Assembly (NCBI GenBank): GCA_017404785.1
Contig: JAFRBQ010000010.1
Location: 1 to 64,000, forward strand
DNA: 64,000 bases
Direction: 5' to 3'
Source of the DNA: Erysipelotrichaceae bacterium
GTDB lineage: Bacteria > Bacillota_I > Bacilli_A > Erysipelotrichales > Erysipelotrichaceae
The position numbers and the translations under genes were made by a program. Positions 50,431 through 57,729 of the stretch are shown piece by piece; within the stretch, counting starts at the first letter, position 1, and every line of letters begins with the position of its first letter. The notes beneath the pieces are model-generated. The model worked only from the letters and a program-made list of their open reading frames with translations. It made no database searches and had not been told where the DNA came from.

Positions 50431-50841
50431 TCACAGTTTCATGATGGCACGGATCTTATCCATGGCATCTTGTAACAGCTCGCTGGTAGATCTGTTGGAA
50501 ATACCAGCAATCAGAACATCACACTTGTTTAACGGGATCAGTACTTTCTGAGCCGGAGATTCGCCTACGGCTTTGGCCATGGCTGGTGTAACCTCCCCCA
50601 GCAAGGCATCAGGAATGATGATACCGATCGGCCCGATTATCAGATCGGCACTTCTTGAAGCCACGATCACGGCATTTTCACCTGTCGCACCTTCATCGGC
50701 TCCACCCTTGATCATATTGGTTGTAGCAGCGGAATTTGTTCCTACCGCTCTGATACAGACATCAGGAAAACTGTCTCTGATGCTTTTGACCAATTGCTTG
50801 CCGATATTGCCGCCCTGACCATCGATTACTGTTACTTTCAT
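50431..50841 (-). CDS. DUF3842 family protein
   Basis: The start at 50841 is set by GAGGA 7 nt upstream and by MKVTVIDGQGGNIGKQL, the conserved N-terminus. The 136-residue protein has a Rossmann-like first loop (VIDGQGGNIG), AVGTNSAATTNMIKGGADEGATGENAV (about 33-59), and DLIIGPIGIIIPDALLGEVTPAMA, then a final Ile/Ala-rich part. DUF3842 proteins are widespread in Firmicutes; function is unknown, although the fold suggests nucleotide or cofactor binding. A TGTATAAT sits in the 48-nt gap after the VWA gene, so the gene may have its own promoter. Confidence 0.8.
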   Translation of the reverse strand: MKVTVIDGQGGNIGKQLVKSIRDSFPDVCIRAVGTNSAATTNMIKGGADEGATGENAVIVASRSADLIIGPIGIIIPDALLGEVTPAMAKAVGESPAQKVLIPLNKCDVLIAGISNRSTSELLQDAMDKIRAIMKL

Positions 50842-50889
50842 ATGTCGTTCCTCATTACCGGTATTATACAACAAAAGTCCTTTACACTT

Positions 50890-51531
50890 TTATGATCTGC
50901 TTCGATAATCCTCTTTTATCTCTTCCGCCCAGCCATCGGCTACTGCACCTTTTCTGCGGAAGCTGCAGAGCGCTTCGCCCAGAACTTCATAGTTTTTTCT
51001 GGTTCCGATCTCATCAGATATGTAGTTGACAGCTTTATCTTCCTCTATGCCATACTGCTTGGCTGTTTCTACCGCATCAATATTGGCAGCCAGGAAAATG
51101 AATTCCCATCCTTCTTCCTTTCTGGCTTCGACCATCTTCTTGACTTCATCGGAAGAATACTTTTTTGAAGCGTTCTCCAGGCCATCGGTCGTGATCACAA
51201 AGATCGTATGTTCCGGTACATCTTCCTTTCTGATATAGCGATGGACTTCGCTGATGTGGTTTATACTGTTGCCCAGTGCATCGATCAAGGCCGTACAGCC
51301 GCAAGGCACATAGTCTTCTTCCTTGAACTGTCTGATCTTTTTGAGATCGATGCGATCGTGCAGAATGATATCGCTGTTGTTGAAAAGGACGGTCGTCACC
51401 AGACATTCACCATCAACTTTCTTCTGTTTCTTGATCATGGAGTTGAAACCGCCGACGCAATCCTTCTCCAGTCCCGACATCGAACCGCTGCGGTCCATGA
51501 TGAATACGAGTTCAGTAAGATTTTTCTTCAT
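50890..51531 (-). CDS. VWA-domain protein (TerY-like)
   Basis: This 213-residue protein is a single von Willebrand A domain with a complete metal site: DRSGSMSG (Asp13, Ser15, Ser17), the Thr in CGCTALIDAL (about 79), and TTDGLENAS (about 114-122). In bacteria, small cytoplasmic VWA proteins of the TerY type act with phosphatases or kinases in stress responses. No ter genes are seen here, and the HTH gene upstream is the only partner. Ribosome site AAAGGAGGAAAAC is strong. Two hairpins lie between the HTH gene and this one. Confidence 0.85.
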   Translation of the reverse strand: MKKNLTELVFIMDRSGSMSGLEKDCVGGFNSMIKKQKKVDGECLVTTVLFNNSDIILHDRIDLKKIRQFKEEDYVPCGCTALIDALGNSINHISEVHRYIRKEDVPEHTIFVITTDGLENASKKYSSDEVKKMVEARKEEGWEFIFLAANIDAVETAKQYGIEEDKAVNYISDEIGTRKNYEVLGEALCSFRRKGAVADGWAEEIKEDYRSRS

Positions 51532-51550
51532 TATGTTTTCCTCCTTTTAA

Positions 51551-51578
51551 AATGTGACTGTTTCTTCACAGTCACATT
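51551..51578 (-). terminator. Terminator-like hairpin upstream of the VWA gene
   Basis: AATGTGACTGT/ACAGTCACATT (11 bp, six-base loop) followed on the minus strand by TTTTAAAAGGAGG, the VWA ribosome site. A second hairpin GTCGCTTT/AAAGCGAC (51603-51619) lies just before it. Together they end the HTH transcript or attenuate read-through. Confidence 0.55.
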
Positions 51579-51621
51579 CTCTTATATCCATGGAAAACAT
51601 TGGTCGCTTTCAAAGCGACAA

Positions 51622-52113
51622 TCAATATCTGCCTAAAAGTTTCTGATCATAGTGCAGCAGGGCTTCATCGATCGTATAGATATCGTAGATCTTATTCTTA
51701 ATAAAATATTCAACGATGACATCGGCCATATTGGAATGACTCAGGGCATAGCCGGCCTTCCTAAGCAGATCATTGCTCTGTTCAAGATCAAGTTTCAGGG
51801 CAATACACAAGGACAGTGCCGTCTGCTTGCTTGGAGTGTAACTATTGTTTCTCATCTTGGAAAACAGTCTTCTGTCCATATTGATCGAATTGTAGACATC
51901 GGAATCCTTAAGTCCTTTTTCATCGATCAGCTTCAGGACAGTATCGGAAAAAGATTCGTCCAGTTCAATGATGAGATCTTCTTTTTCTTCTTCATATGCA
52001 TAGAATGCATCTTTCTTGCACATGAAATCATCTATGAAAACAGCTCCTTCAAACGGAGGTTCTTCGTAATAGTTTTCTCTTATGTATGTATCTAGATCGT
52101 TATAGTTAATCAT
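51622..52113 (-). CDS. HTH-like protein associated with VWA genes
   Basis: This 163-residue protein has an acidic N-terminal half (about 1-60) and a C-terminal helical domain: KDSDVYNSINMDRRLFSKMRNNSYTPSKQTALSLCIALKLDLEQSNDLLRKAGYALS. This is a recurrent Firmicute domain with XRE-like helix arrangement (KxTALxLxIALxLxLxExxxLLxxAGYxLS), probably nucleic-acid-binding. It is often next to VWA or macro-domain genes, from memory. The N-terminal part may bind the partner. No ribosome site is clear. Two hairpins separate it from the VWA gene. Confidence 0.65.
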   Translation of the reverse strand: MINYNDLDTYIRENYYEEPPFEGAVFIDDFMCKKDAFYAYEEEKEDLIIELDESFSDTVLKLIDEKGLKDSDVYNSINMDRRLFSKMRNNSYTPSKQTALSLCIALKLDLEQSNDLLRKAGYALSHSNMADVIVEYFIKNKIYDIYTIDEALLHYDQKLLGRY

Positions 52114-52128
52114 TTATCCAATTAGAAA

Positions 52129-52150
52129 AGGAGATCTTTAATCTCCTTGA
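52129..52150 (-). terminator. Terminator of the STAS/phosphatase operon
   Basis: AAGGAGAT/ATCTCCTT with short loop and following TTTCTAATT on the minus strand, 10 nt after the stop at 52160. Confidence 0.65.
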
Positions 52151-52159
52151 TCGTTATTT

Positions 52160-53320
52160 CTAGACAGCCAATGAATCAGTCTTTTCGACCAGATCGATCA
52201 GTTGTTTCTTATAGTATTCGATCAGATCGACGCTTTCAGGATGACGTTTGATCGTACGTCTCAAAGCTCTGGTATAGCCTACCACACGGGCATGTTCCTT
52301 GACTTCGTTCTTGTATGCTTCGTCCTTGTCTTCGAAATAGAGATCGACAAGCTTCTCGAATGTATAGTTGGCTGTTTCCCAGTCAAGCTTGATGAAGTCT
52401 TCGACCAGTGAATGATCGAGTTCACCATAGCCTTTGTAAGCGAGATAGATCGAAGCGAATTCAAAGATCGGATTGCCGGTTGACAGTGTATCCATATCGA
52501 TCAGGATCGCTTCGCCGTTTGCGTAGTGAACGTTATTGGTGTGATAGTCGCCATGAAGCATCATATTGCTTTCAGGCACAGCATCGACCAGTGCGTGAAG
52601 TTTTTCATAAGTCTTGGCAGGCAGATGTTCCTTAAGCCATTCGACCCAGCCCATCGCTGTCTTTTTGGCAGAAGGAAGCAGACCTTCCTTGACTGGAGTT
52701 GAGTGGATCTCCTTGAGCATATCAGCGAAAATCTTTATGTATTTATCCTTGTTTTCAGGATCCTCGATCATCAGCTTGGTCAAAGATTTGGCACTTAGCA
52801 GTTCAAAGACTGAACCATACTTGTCTCCGACCTTTACAACATCAAACGGAATCGCTGTATTGACGCCCATAACCAGCGCTGTCTTGGCCAGTTCTCTTTC
52901 ACGTTTGATATCATCCAGAGCATCGGAGTTCTTATAGACCTTGATGATCGTATCAGGATTGAGACGGTATACGATACCGTTGGAACCTTCACCGATCTTC
53001 TCGCATCCATCGACCGACATCTTTCTGTAGGCTTTAGAGATATCCATCATCTCTGCAAAACCTGTCATATCAAACACTTCGTATACTTCAGAAGAACAAT
53101 TGATAAGTTTGAGATCCTTTTCACGTTTCTTCAATCTCAGGATCTGACGCAGTCCGGCACTGGAAATATAATGGAGGTCTTCCAGATCCAGTATCAGCTG
53201 GCCTTCCGGATGCTCAGCTCTGATGCTTTCAAATTCAGCACCGACAGCCTCAGCGTTCGTCGTGTCGACATTTCCTTCCATATAGATTGTCAATACATTG
53301 TTCTCAAACTTACTATTCAT
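52160..53320 (-). CDS. STAS domain fused to APH-type kinase
   Basis: The start at 53320 follows GGGAG; the ORF overlaps the upstream HD gene by 8 nt. The 386-residue protein has a STAS domain (about 1-100) with LDLEDLHYISSAGLRQIL, containing the phosphorylatable Ser of anti-sigma antagonists, and an APH/choline-kinase-type domain with a Gly-rich loop GEGSNGIVYRL (about 108-118), Lys in IIKVYK, catalytic HGDYHTNN (about 257) and metal Asp in ILIDMDT. I know of no function for such a fusion. It is the last gene of the partner-switching operon, so it may sense the anti-sigma kinase through STAS and phosphorylate a small molecule or protein. Confidence 0.82.
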   Translation of the reverse strand: MNSKFENNVLTIYMEGNVDTTNAEAVGAEFESIRAEHPEGQLILDLEDLHYISSAGLRQILRLKKREKDLKLINCSSEVYEVFDMTGFAEMMDISKAYRKMSVDGCEKIGEGSNGIVYRLNPDTIIKVYKNSDALDDIKRERELAKTALVMGVNTAIPFDVVKVGDKYGSVFELLSAKSLTKLMIEDPENKDKYIKIFADMLKEIHSTPVKEGLLPSAKKTAMGWVEWLKEHLPAKTYEKLHALVDAVPESNMMLHGDYHTNNVHYANGEAILIDMDTLSTGNPIFEFASIYLAYKGYGELDHSLVEDFIKLDWETANYTFEKLVDLYFEDKDEAYKNEVKEHARVVGYTRALRRTIKRHPESVDLIEYYKKQLIDLVEKTDSLAV

Positions 53321-53888
53321 TTTTTTCTCCCATATATTTTTCAAATATTGTATCGATCAGGAAACAGTATTCCTTATATACTGCATAATCCTTCAATGAA
53401 GACAGAGCGTCCTTGAGCTCTGAATAATACCAGCAGTGTTCTTTGGGATCTTTCTGGTTGAATGAATTGAAGAACTCTTCACCTTTATCCAGTATGCCAA
53501 GATGAAAGCTCCTCAGGTTGGAGACCTTGTCGGCCAGACAGATCATTCTGGCTCCCTCATCATCAAGAGCTCTGACTTTGTCGATCGTCTCCTGCTTGCG
53601 TTTCTTCCAGGTTGCGGCCTTATTGACATTGCCTCTTTTATCTTCCGATTCATAGCTTACCAGCGAAGCTACTCTATCACCGAATCTGTATCTTATGTCT
53701 TCAATGGAAACATCAGTATCTTCTACCGTGTCATGAAGGATCGCCGCACACAGTATCTCATCATCAAGTGTCATCAGCGAAACAAGGCTCAATACTTCAA
53801 GCGGATGGAAGATATAGGGCTGATTGTTTCCTTTTCTGACCATGCCACTGTGCGCAGATGCTGCAAACCTTATGGCGTCATCAATCAT
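53313..53888 (-). CDS. HD-domain (p)ppGpp hydrolase-like protein
   Basis: This 191-residue protein carries the metal-binding set of the RelA/SpoT hydrolase fold: FHPLEVL (His at about 28), AAILHDTVEDT (His-Asp at about 51-52, and the following ED), and ICLADKVSNLRS (Asp at about 116). It lacks synthetase and regulatory domains, as in the small alarmone hydrolases (Mesh1-type). It may therefore degrade (p)ppGpp or a similar nucleotide. Start overlaps the PP2C gene's stop (TAATG), end overlaps the STAS-kinase gene, so it is tightly coupled to both. Confidence 0.82.
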   Translation of the reverse strand: MIDDAIRFAASAHSGMVRKGNNQPYIFHPLEVLSLVSLMTLDDEILCAAILHDTVEDTDVSIEDIRYRFGDRVASLVSYESEDKRGNVNKAATWKKRKQETIDKVRALDDEGARMICLADKVSNLRSFHLGILDKGEEFFNSFNQKDPKEHCWYYSELKDALSSLKDYAVYKEYCFLIDTIFEKYMGEKNE

Positions 53889-55780
53889 TATCTTATATTC
53901 TTCCTCATTTCAAAGTAGTTTTCACTGCCTCTTCTTTCGTAGCGACAGTGATCCATACTGTTCTTGACCATATAGATCCCCAAGCCACCGATCTGCCTGT
54001 CCTCAGCCTTGGCTGTGACATCAGGATCTTCCTTGGCCAATGGATCAAATGGTATGCCATTATCTTTGAGCGTTATAATCGCATCATCACCATCAAAAGA
54101 CACTCCTATCGTCGCCTTGCCCGGTGCATCAGGATAGGCGTAATGAGCAATGTTTACAAACATTTCCTCTAATGCTACAGTGATCGTCATCACCGCTTTC
54201 ATTGAAGCGTCGTTTCCTTCAAGCTGTTCTTCAACAAAGCCTATGACTTCATGAAGCTTTTCAGTTGTAGCGTCAAATGTCCTTTCGATAATATCTTTCT
54301 CCTTATTCTTTGGCGTGAAATCAAACGCCAGTAAAGTCAAATCATCAAACTGTTCAGCTTCACCGACAAATCTGTCGATATCAGCTCTTACAGCATGCAG
54401 TGCATCTTCACAGCTTATATCAGAAACAAGGTTCTTCAGACATTCGATCAGTCTGTTTTCACCATAGAGTTCGTTGTTGACAGCTGTTGCTTCCGTTGCA
54501 CCGTCGGTATACAGGAATATCTTGTCGCCCTTATCAAGGAACAGCTGATATTCTCCATATTCATAATCTTCAAGACCCGCCAGAACGAAACCCGGTTTGC
54601 ATTGCAGGAATTCGATCTTTCCATCATGTTTGATGATCGGCGGATTGTGCCCGGCGTTGACATAGTACATCTCGCCGTTATTCAGATCCATGATGCCCAT
54701 CCAGGCTGTCACAAACAGTCCTGCATCATTTCCTTCACACAGCAGTCTGTTGACTCTGGTGAAGACATCAGCCGGCATCAGACCAAGCTGTGCATGGTCT
54801 TTTATCAACGTCTTGGCTATCACCATGAACATCGCTGCCGGAATACCCTTGCCGGATACATCGGCAATGACCATTGCCAGGTGATCGTCATCTACCATGA
54901 AAAAGTCGTAGAAGTCTCCGCCGACCTCCTTGGCCGGTGACATCGTCGCATAGATATCGAAATCATCCCGTTCCGGAAATGCCGGAAAGATGTTTGGAAG
55001 CATATTGGCCTGGATCGAACTGGCGAGATTGAGCTCCGTTGAGATCCTTTCACTTTTCTTTGTTTCTGCTTCCTGTGCGAAGATGGCCTCTCTGCCTTTT
55101 CTGGCGATGACCGTACTTATGATCGCTATCATTGAAAACAGGATAAGTTTTGGCAGATAGCTGTGCAGTAGAGTGTGACGCCATAATCTGGCATAGTCTA
55201 TGCTGGCCTGATCCATGATGACATCCCTGATCAATGAGAGTTCATTGAAACTCAGAACGCTCCCTGCATCAAGTTCCAGCATATTAAGATCGAATCGTCC
55301 CCATTTCATGAATACACACAGGTATTCGGCAAAGCCTGACAAAATGGTCGTCAGAATCGCTACCGTTGAAGTGACCGGCCTTGAGTAGTATCTGATCGAC
55401 ACTACTGTTGGAAAAGCCAGACACAGGGTCACATTATGGCCCAGTACCGAAGCGATCCTGGCTAAAACGATCGTATAGCTGAGAAGCAATAGAATCTTCA
55501 GCCATTTTTTTCGACCTTTGAAATAGAAGCACAATCCGGCTGGAATGATCAGTTCGATCAGAGCCTGGATCAGCACTGCCGAAACGATCCTTCCGGAATT
55601 TGCGAAAAAGATCCCGGATAATGTCGGAATCAGAATGACGACATCAATAAAAGCCGTCATCATCAGGATCCTTGCGACAAACAGATTAGCTTCTACTTCA
55701 TTTTCCCATAGTGTTTCCGTGGTACGGAGAAACTCTTCCTCAATATTCTTGAGGATACTGTTCTTTACTTTCTGTACCAT
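53888..55780 (-). CDS. SpoIIE-type phosphatase with RsbW-like kinase domain, membrane-bound
   Basis: This 630-residue protein has about six membrane helices (about 35-230), a short coiled linker, a SpoIIE/RsbU PP2C domain (EVGGDFYDFF at about 290; VIADVSGKGIPAAMFM; DDLTLLAFDF), and a C-terminal HATPase of RsbW/SpoIIAB type (EEMFVNIAHYAYPDA, DNGIPFDPLA, GGLGIYMVKN). It thus joins in one chain the phosphatase that activates an anti-anti-sigma factor and the kinase that inactivates it. The natural substrate is the STAS protein encoded 10 nt upstream. No sigma factor gene is nearby. It is the central piece of the operon. Confidence 0.88.
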   Translation of the reverse strand: MVQKVKNSILKNIEEEFLRTTETLWENEVEANLFVARILMMTAFIDVVILIPTLSGIFFANSGRIVSAVLIQALIELIIPAGLCFYFKGRKKWLKILLLLSYTIVLARIASVLGHNVTLCLAFPTVVSIRYYSRPVTSTVAILTTILSGFAEYLCVFMKWGRFDLNMLELDAGSVLSFNELSLIRDVIMDQASIDYARLWRHTLLHSYLPKLILFSMIAIISTVIARKGREAIFAQEAETKKSERISTELNLASSIQANMLPNIFPAFPERDDFDIYATMSPAKEVGGDFYDFFMVDDDHLAMVIADVSGKGIPAAMFMVIAKTLIKDHAQLGLMPADVFTRVNRLLCEGNDAGLFVTAWMGIMDLNNGEMYYVNAGHNPPIIKHDGKIEFLQCKPGFVLAGLEDYEYGEYQLFLDKGDKIFLYTDGATEATAVNNELYGENRLIECLKNLVSDISCEDALHAVRADIDRFVGEAEQFDDLTLLAFDFTPKNKEKDIIERTFDATTEKLHEVIGFVEEQLEGNDASMKAVMTITVALEEMFVNIAHYAYPDAPGKATIGVSFDGDDAIITLKDNGIPFDPLAKEDPDVTAKAEDRQIGGLGIYMVKNSMDHCRYERRGSENYFEMRKNIR

Positions 55781-55790
55781 GGTAAAGCAA

Positions 55791-56084
55791 TTATTCGATA
55801 GTTAAAATGTCGTTGAATCCTGTGATTTCAAATACTTCCATGATTTCAGGCTTGACGTTTCTGACTACCATTGTCTTGCCCATCATTGACTTCTGTGCAA
55901 ACAGTAAAACTCTTAAGCCGGCAGAAGAGATGTAATCGAGATCGCTTAAGTCAAACTCCAAGCCTTCGATACCTTCTAAACTGTTTTTCAATTCAGCTTC
56001 AAGTTCAGGAGCTGTAGTTGTATCCAATCTACCTCTCAATGCAAGTTTGCAAACATTGTCCTCAAGTGTTTTTATAATTTCCAT
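55791..56084 (-). CDS. STAS-domain anti-sigma factor antagonist (RsbV/SpoIIAA type)
   Basis: This 97-residue single STAS domain has the expected LRGRLDTTTAPELEAEL, and FDLSDLDYISSAGLRVLLFAQK with the Ser phosphorylated by RsbW-type kinases. In partner switching the unphosphorylated form binds the anti-sigma kinase and frees the sigma factor. Here both opposing activities lie in the next gene. The STAS part of the last operon gene is closely similar (YISSAGLR). Ribosome site AAGGAGGAAG is excellent, and the gene is 28 nt after MscS. Confidence 0.9.
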   Translation of the reverse strand: MEIIKTLEDNVCKLALRGRLDTTTAPELEAELKNSLEGIEGLEFDLSDLDYISSAGLRVLLFAQKSMMGKTMVVRNVKPEIMEVFEITGFNDILTIE

Positions 56085-56112
56085 TTTCTTCCTCCTTGAA
56101 ATTATTTGTTTA

Positions 56113-56901
56113 CTACTTCTCTATAGAGACATCGACGTCTCCCTCAAATACCGGTTTAACACCAGATTTCATTACTTCTTCATGCAGGATCTTTATCAGT
56201 TCCATCCTGGCAAACAGATCCTTATGCGCCGGGCACTTATATAAGATGCCATATATCGCTCCCTGTCTGCCGAAGCTGATCAGGCCGAGATTCTGGATCT
56301 CCTTGATATTTTCGATATCCTTGCCTCTTTCAGCTGTCTTATCAAAGGCTTTATTGATCTTTTTGGAATCCTTATCGAAATTGAATTCCAGAGTCAGGAC
56401 CTTAATATCCTTTATCTTTTCGATCGAAGTGATCGATGAGTTACAGACCGTATATGTTGATCCGGTGAAGATCGACTGGAATTTTGTAACTCGGGCTGAG
56501 AAATACTTTACATCGCATTCCTCACCGTTGTATCTGACCATATCGCCAACTTTATAGAAATTTGAGTTGTAGATATTGATTCCGGCGATGATATCCTTAA
56601 GCGTATCCTGCAGGGCTAAACCAATGATGGTAGCCATGATTCCCAAACCTGTCACGATCGAGAAGACATTCACTCCATGCAGTCTCAGAATTATCACAAC
56701 AGCTGCCACAATAACGACATACTGAGCAACCGAGAAGATAACGCCAATGAAAGTATTGCGATGCTGTTCATCTTTTCCGGTATATGCAACTTTCTTTATC
56801 AGGAATTTCTTGATTACAGCAAGCAACAGAAATGTAATAACTACGATCAGAGCACTTAATGTGAACGCTGCTGAGGTCAAATAATCCGTAACTTCTTTCA
56901 T
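56113..56901 (-). CDS. MscS-type mechanosensitive channel
   Basis: This 262-residue protein has three N-terminal membrane helices (about 12-30, 50-75, 80-105). The pore helix region GLGIMATIIGLALQDTLKDIIAGINIYNSNFYKVGDMV is the MscS signature, joined to the beta domain. The cytoplasmic part (about 150-262) matches the MscS cage. Such channels open under membrane tension and release solutes upon osmotic downshift. It is the first gene of the STAS/phosphatase operon, which suggests the operon responds to envelope or osmotic stress. Its upstream region has a TATAAT and TTGTCA-like box. Confidence 0.88.
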   Translation of the reverse strand: MKEVTDYLTSAAFTLSALIVVITFLLLAVIKKFLIKKVAYTGKDEQHRNTFIGVIFSVAQYVVIVAAVVIILRLHGVNVFSIVTGLGIMATIIGLALQDTLKDIIAGINIYNSNFYKVGDMVRYNGEECDVKYFSARVTKFQSIFTGSTYTVCNSSITSIEKIKDIKVLTLEFNFDKDSKKINKAFDKTAERGKDIENIKEIQNLGLISFGRQGAIYGILYKCPAHKDLFARMELIKILHEEVMKSGVKPVFEGDVDVSIEK

Positions 56902-57035
56902 CTTCCCTCCTTATAATAATCTATTAAATAAATATACTTATTCATAAAACTTTGCACAATAAAAATCTCTACTAATATTATAAAGGTATTTAACGCAAAA
57001 TTGACAAGAATTCCGCTCTATTGATCGACTGAAAA

Positions 57036-57057
57036 CAAAAAACGCATTGAAGCGTTA
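57036..57057 (-). terminator. Terminator of the DtxR-like gene
   Basis: AACGC/GCGTT with a six-base loop and a following TTTTTTG run on the minus strand, about 48 nt after the stop at 57105. Confidence 0.55.
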
Positions 57058-57104
57058 ATTGTTAAAAACTCACATATATCCACTATCTTCAGACAGTTGA
57101 TATC

Positions 57105-57425
57105 CTACATCATTTCCACGATGCCACACACACCAAGATTGTAATCATCCTTGATCTTGATGACCGGCATCAATGTTTCTTTGACTTTGTCATACTTCTT
57201 CTGACAATCTGTTGCCGTTCTGGAACCATATGAGGTCAGATAGATATATCCATAATATTTCTGCTGGATAATGTTCATCTCTTTCAGAGTTACCAGCATC
57301 TTATGCACACTGGCTCTTGAATAGTTCAGTTCATTGGCAACATCAACACTTTTGATAACGTGCTTTGAATCGTTTAGTTTCTTGATTGTGAGTAAATACC
57401 TTATTTGACTTCCTGTCAGTTTCAT
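57105..57425 (-). CDS. Short DtxR/MntR-like regulator
   Basis: The start at 57425 is set by AAGGTGGAGGAG; a GTG four codons upstream is within the ribosome site. The 106-residue protein has a winged helix (SVDVANELNYSRASVHKMLVTLKEMNIIQQKYYGYIYLTSYG, about 28-70) like the DtxR family and only a stub of the dimer/metal domain, ending NLGVCGIVEMM. Half the family's size, it lacks the third domain. The metal ligands are only partly present. It follows the FeoB accessory gene with a terminator between, so it has its own or read-through expression. It likely adjusts feo in response to iron or manganese. Confidence 0.65.
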   Translation of the reverse strand: MKLTGSQIRYLLTIKKLNDSKHVIKSVDVANELNYSRASVHKMLVTLKEMNIIQQKYYGYIYLTSYGSRTATDCQKKYDKVKETLMPVIKIKDDYNLGVCGIVEMM

Positions 57426-57491
57426 ATGCTCCTCCACCTTTAGGATAATAATAGTTTGTTACTTAGTACTATTTTAACATCAATATAAGAA

Positions 57492-57519
57492 AACGGAGCA
57501 GTGTTTTTCACTACTCCGT
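57492..57519 (-). terminator. Terminator of the feo operon
   Basis: ACGGAG-CAGTG pairs with CACTA-CTCCGT around TTTTT; on the minus strand it is followed by TTTTCTT. It overlaps the stop of the Cys-rich protein gene. Confidence 0.65.
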
Positions 57520-57707
57520 CAGTTTTTTCGCATATTTTGGCGTCCGTGCATGCATGCCAGTGCACAATTTGCACAGTTTCCGCCACATCCGCATGAAGGA
57601 AGTCCTGATTTTCTGGTATTGATGAGACTTCTGATCGATGCGTAAACCAGCGCAATAACCGCTGAAAGAACCAGAATATTTGCGATATTATCCAATAGCC
57701 AGTTCAT
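57519..57707 (-). CDS. FeoB-associated Cys-rich membrane protein
   Basis: This 62-residue protein has one membrane helix (about 7-27), a short basic stretch, and a Cys cluster CGCGGNCANCALAC (about 39-52). This is the FeoB-associated Cys-rich family, a small partner seen after feoB in Firmicutes, functionally akin to FeoC and perhaps binding Fe-S or iron. It lies 22 nt after feoB in the same operon and is the last gene before the operon terminator. Confidence 0.88.
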   Translation of the reverse strand: MNWLLDNIANILVLSAVIALVYASIRSLINTRKSGLPSCGCGGNCANCALACMHGRQNMRKN

Positions 57708-57729
57708 GATTTCCTCCTTTCTTTGATTA

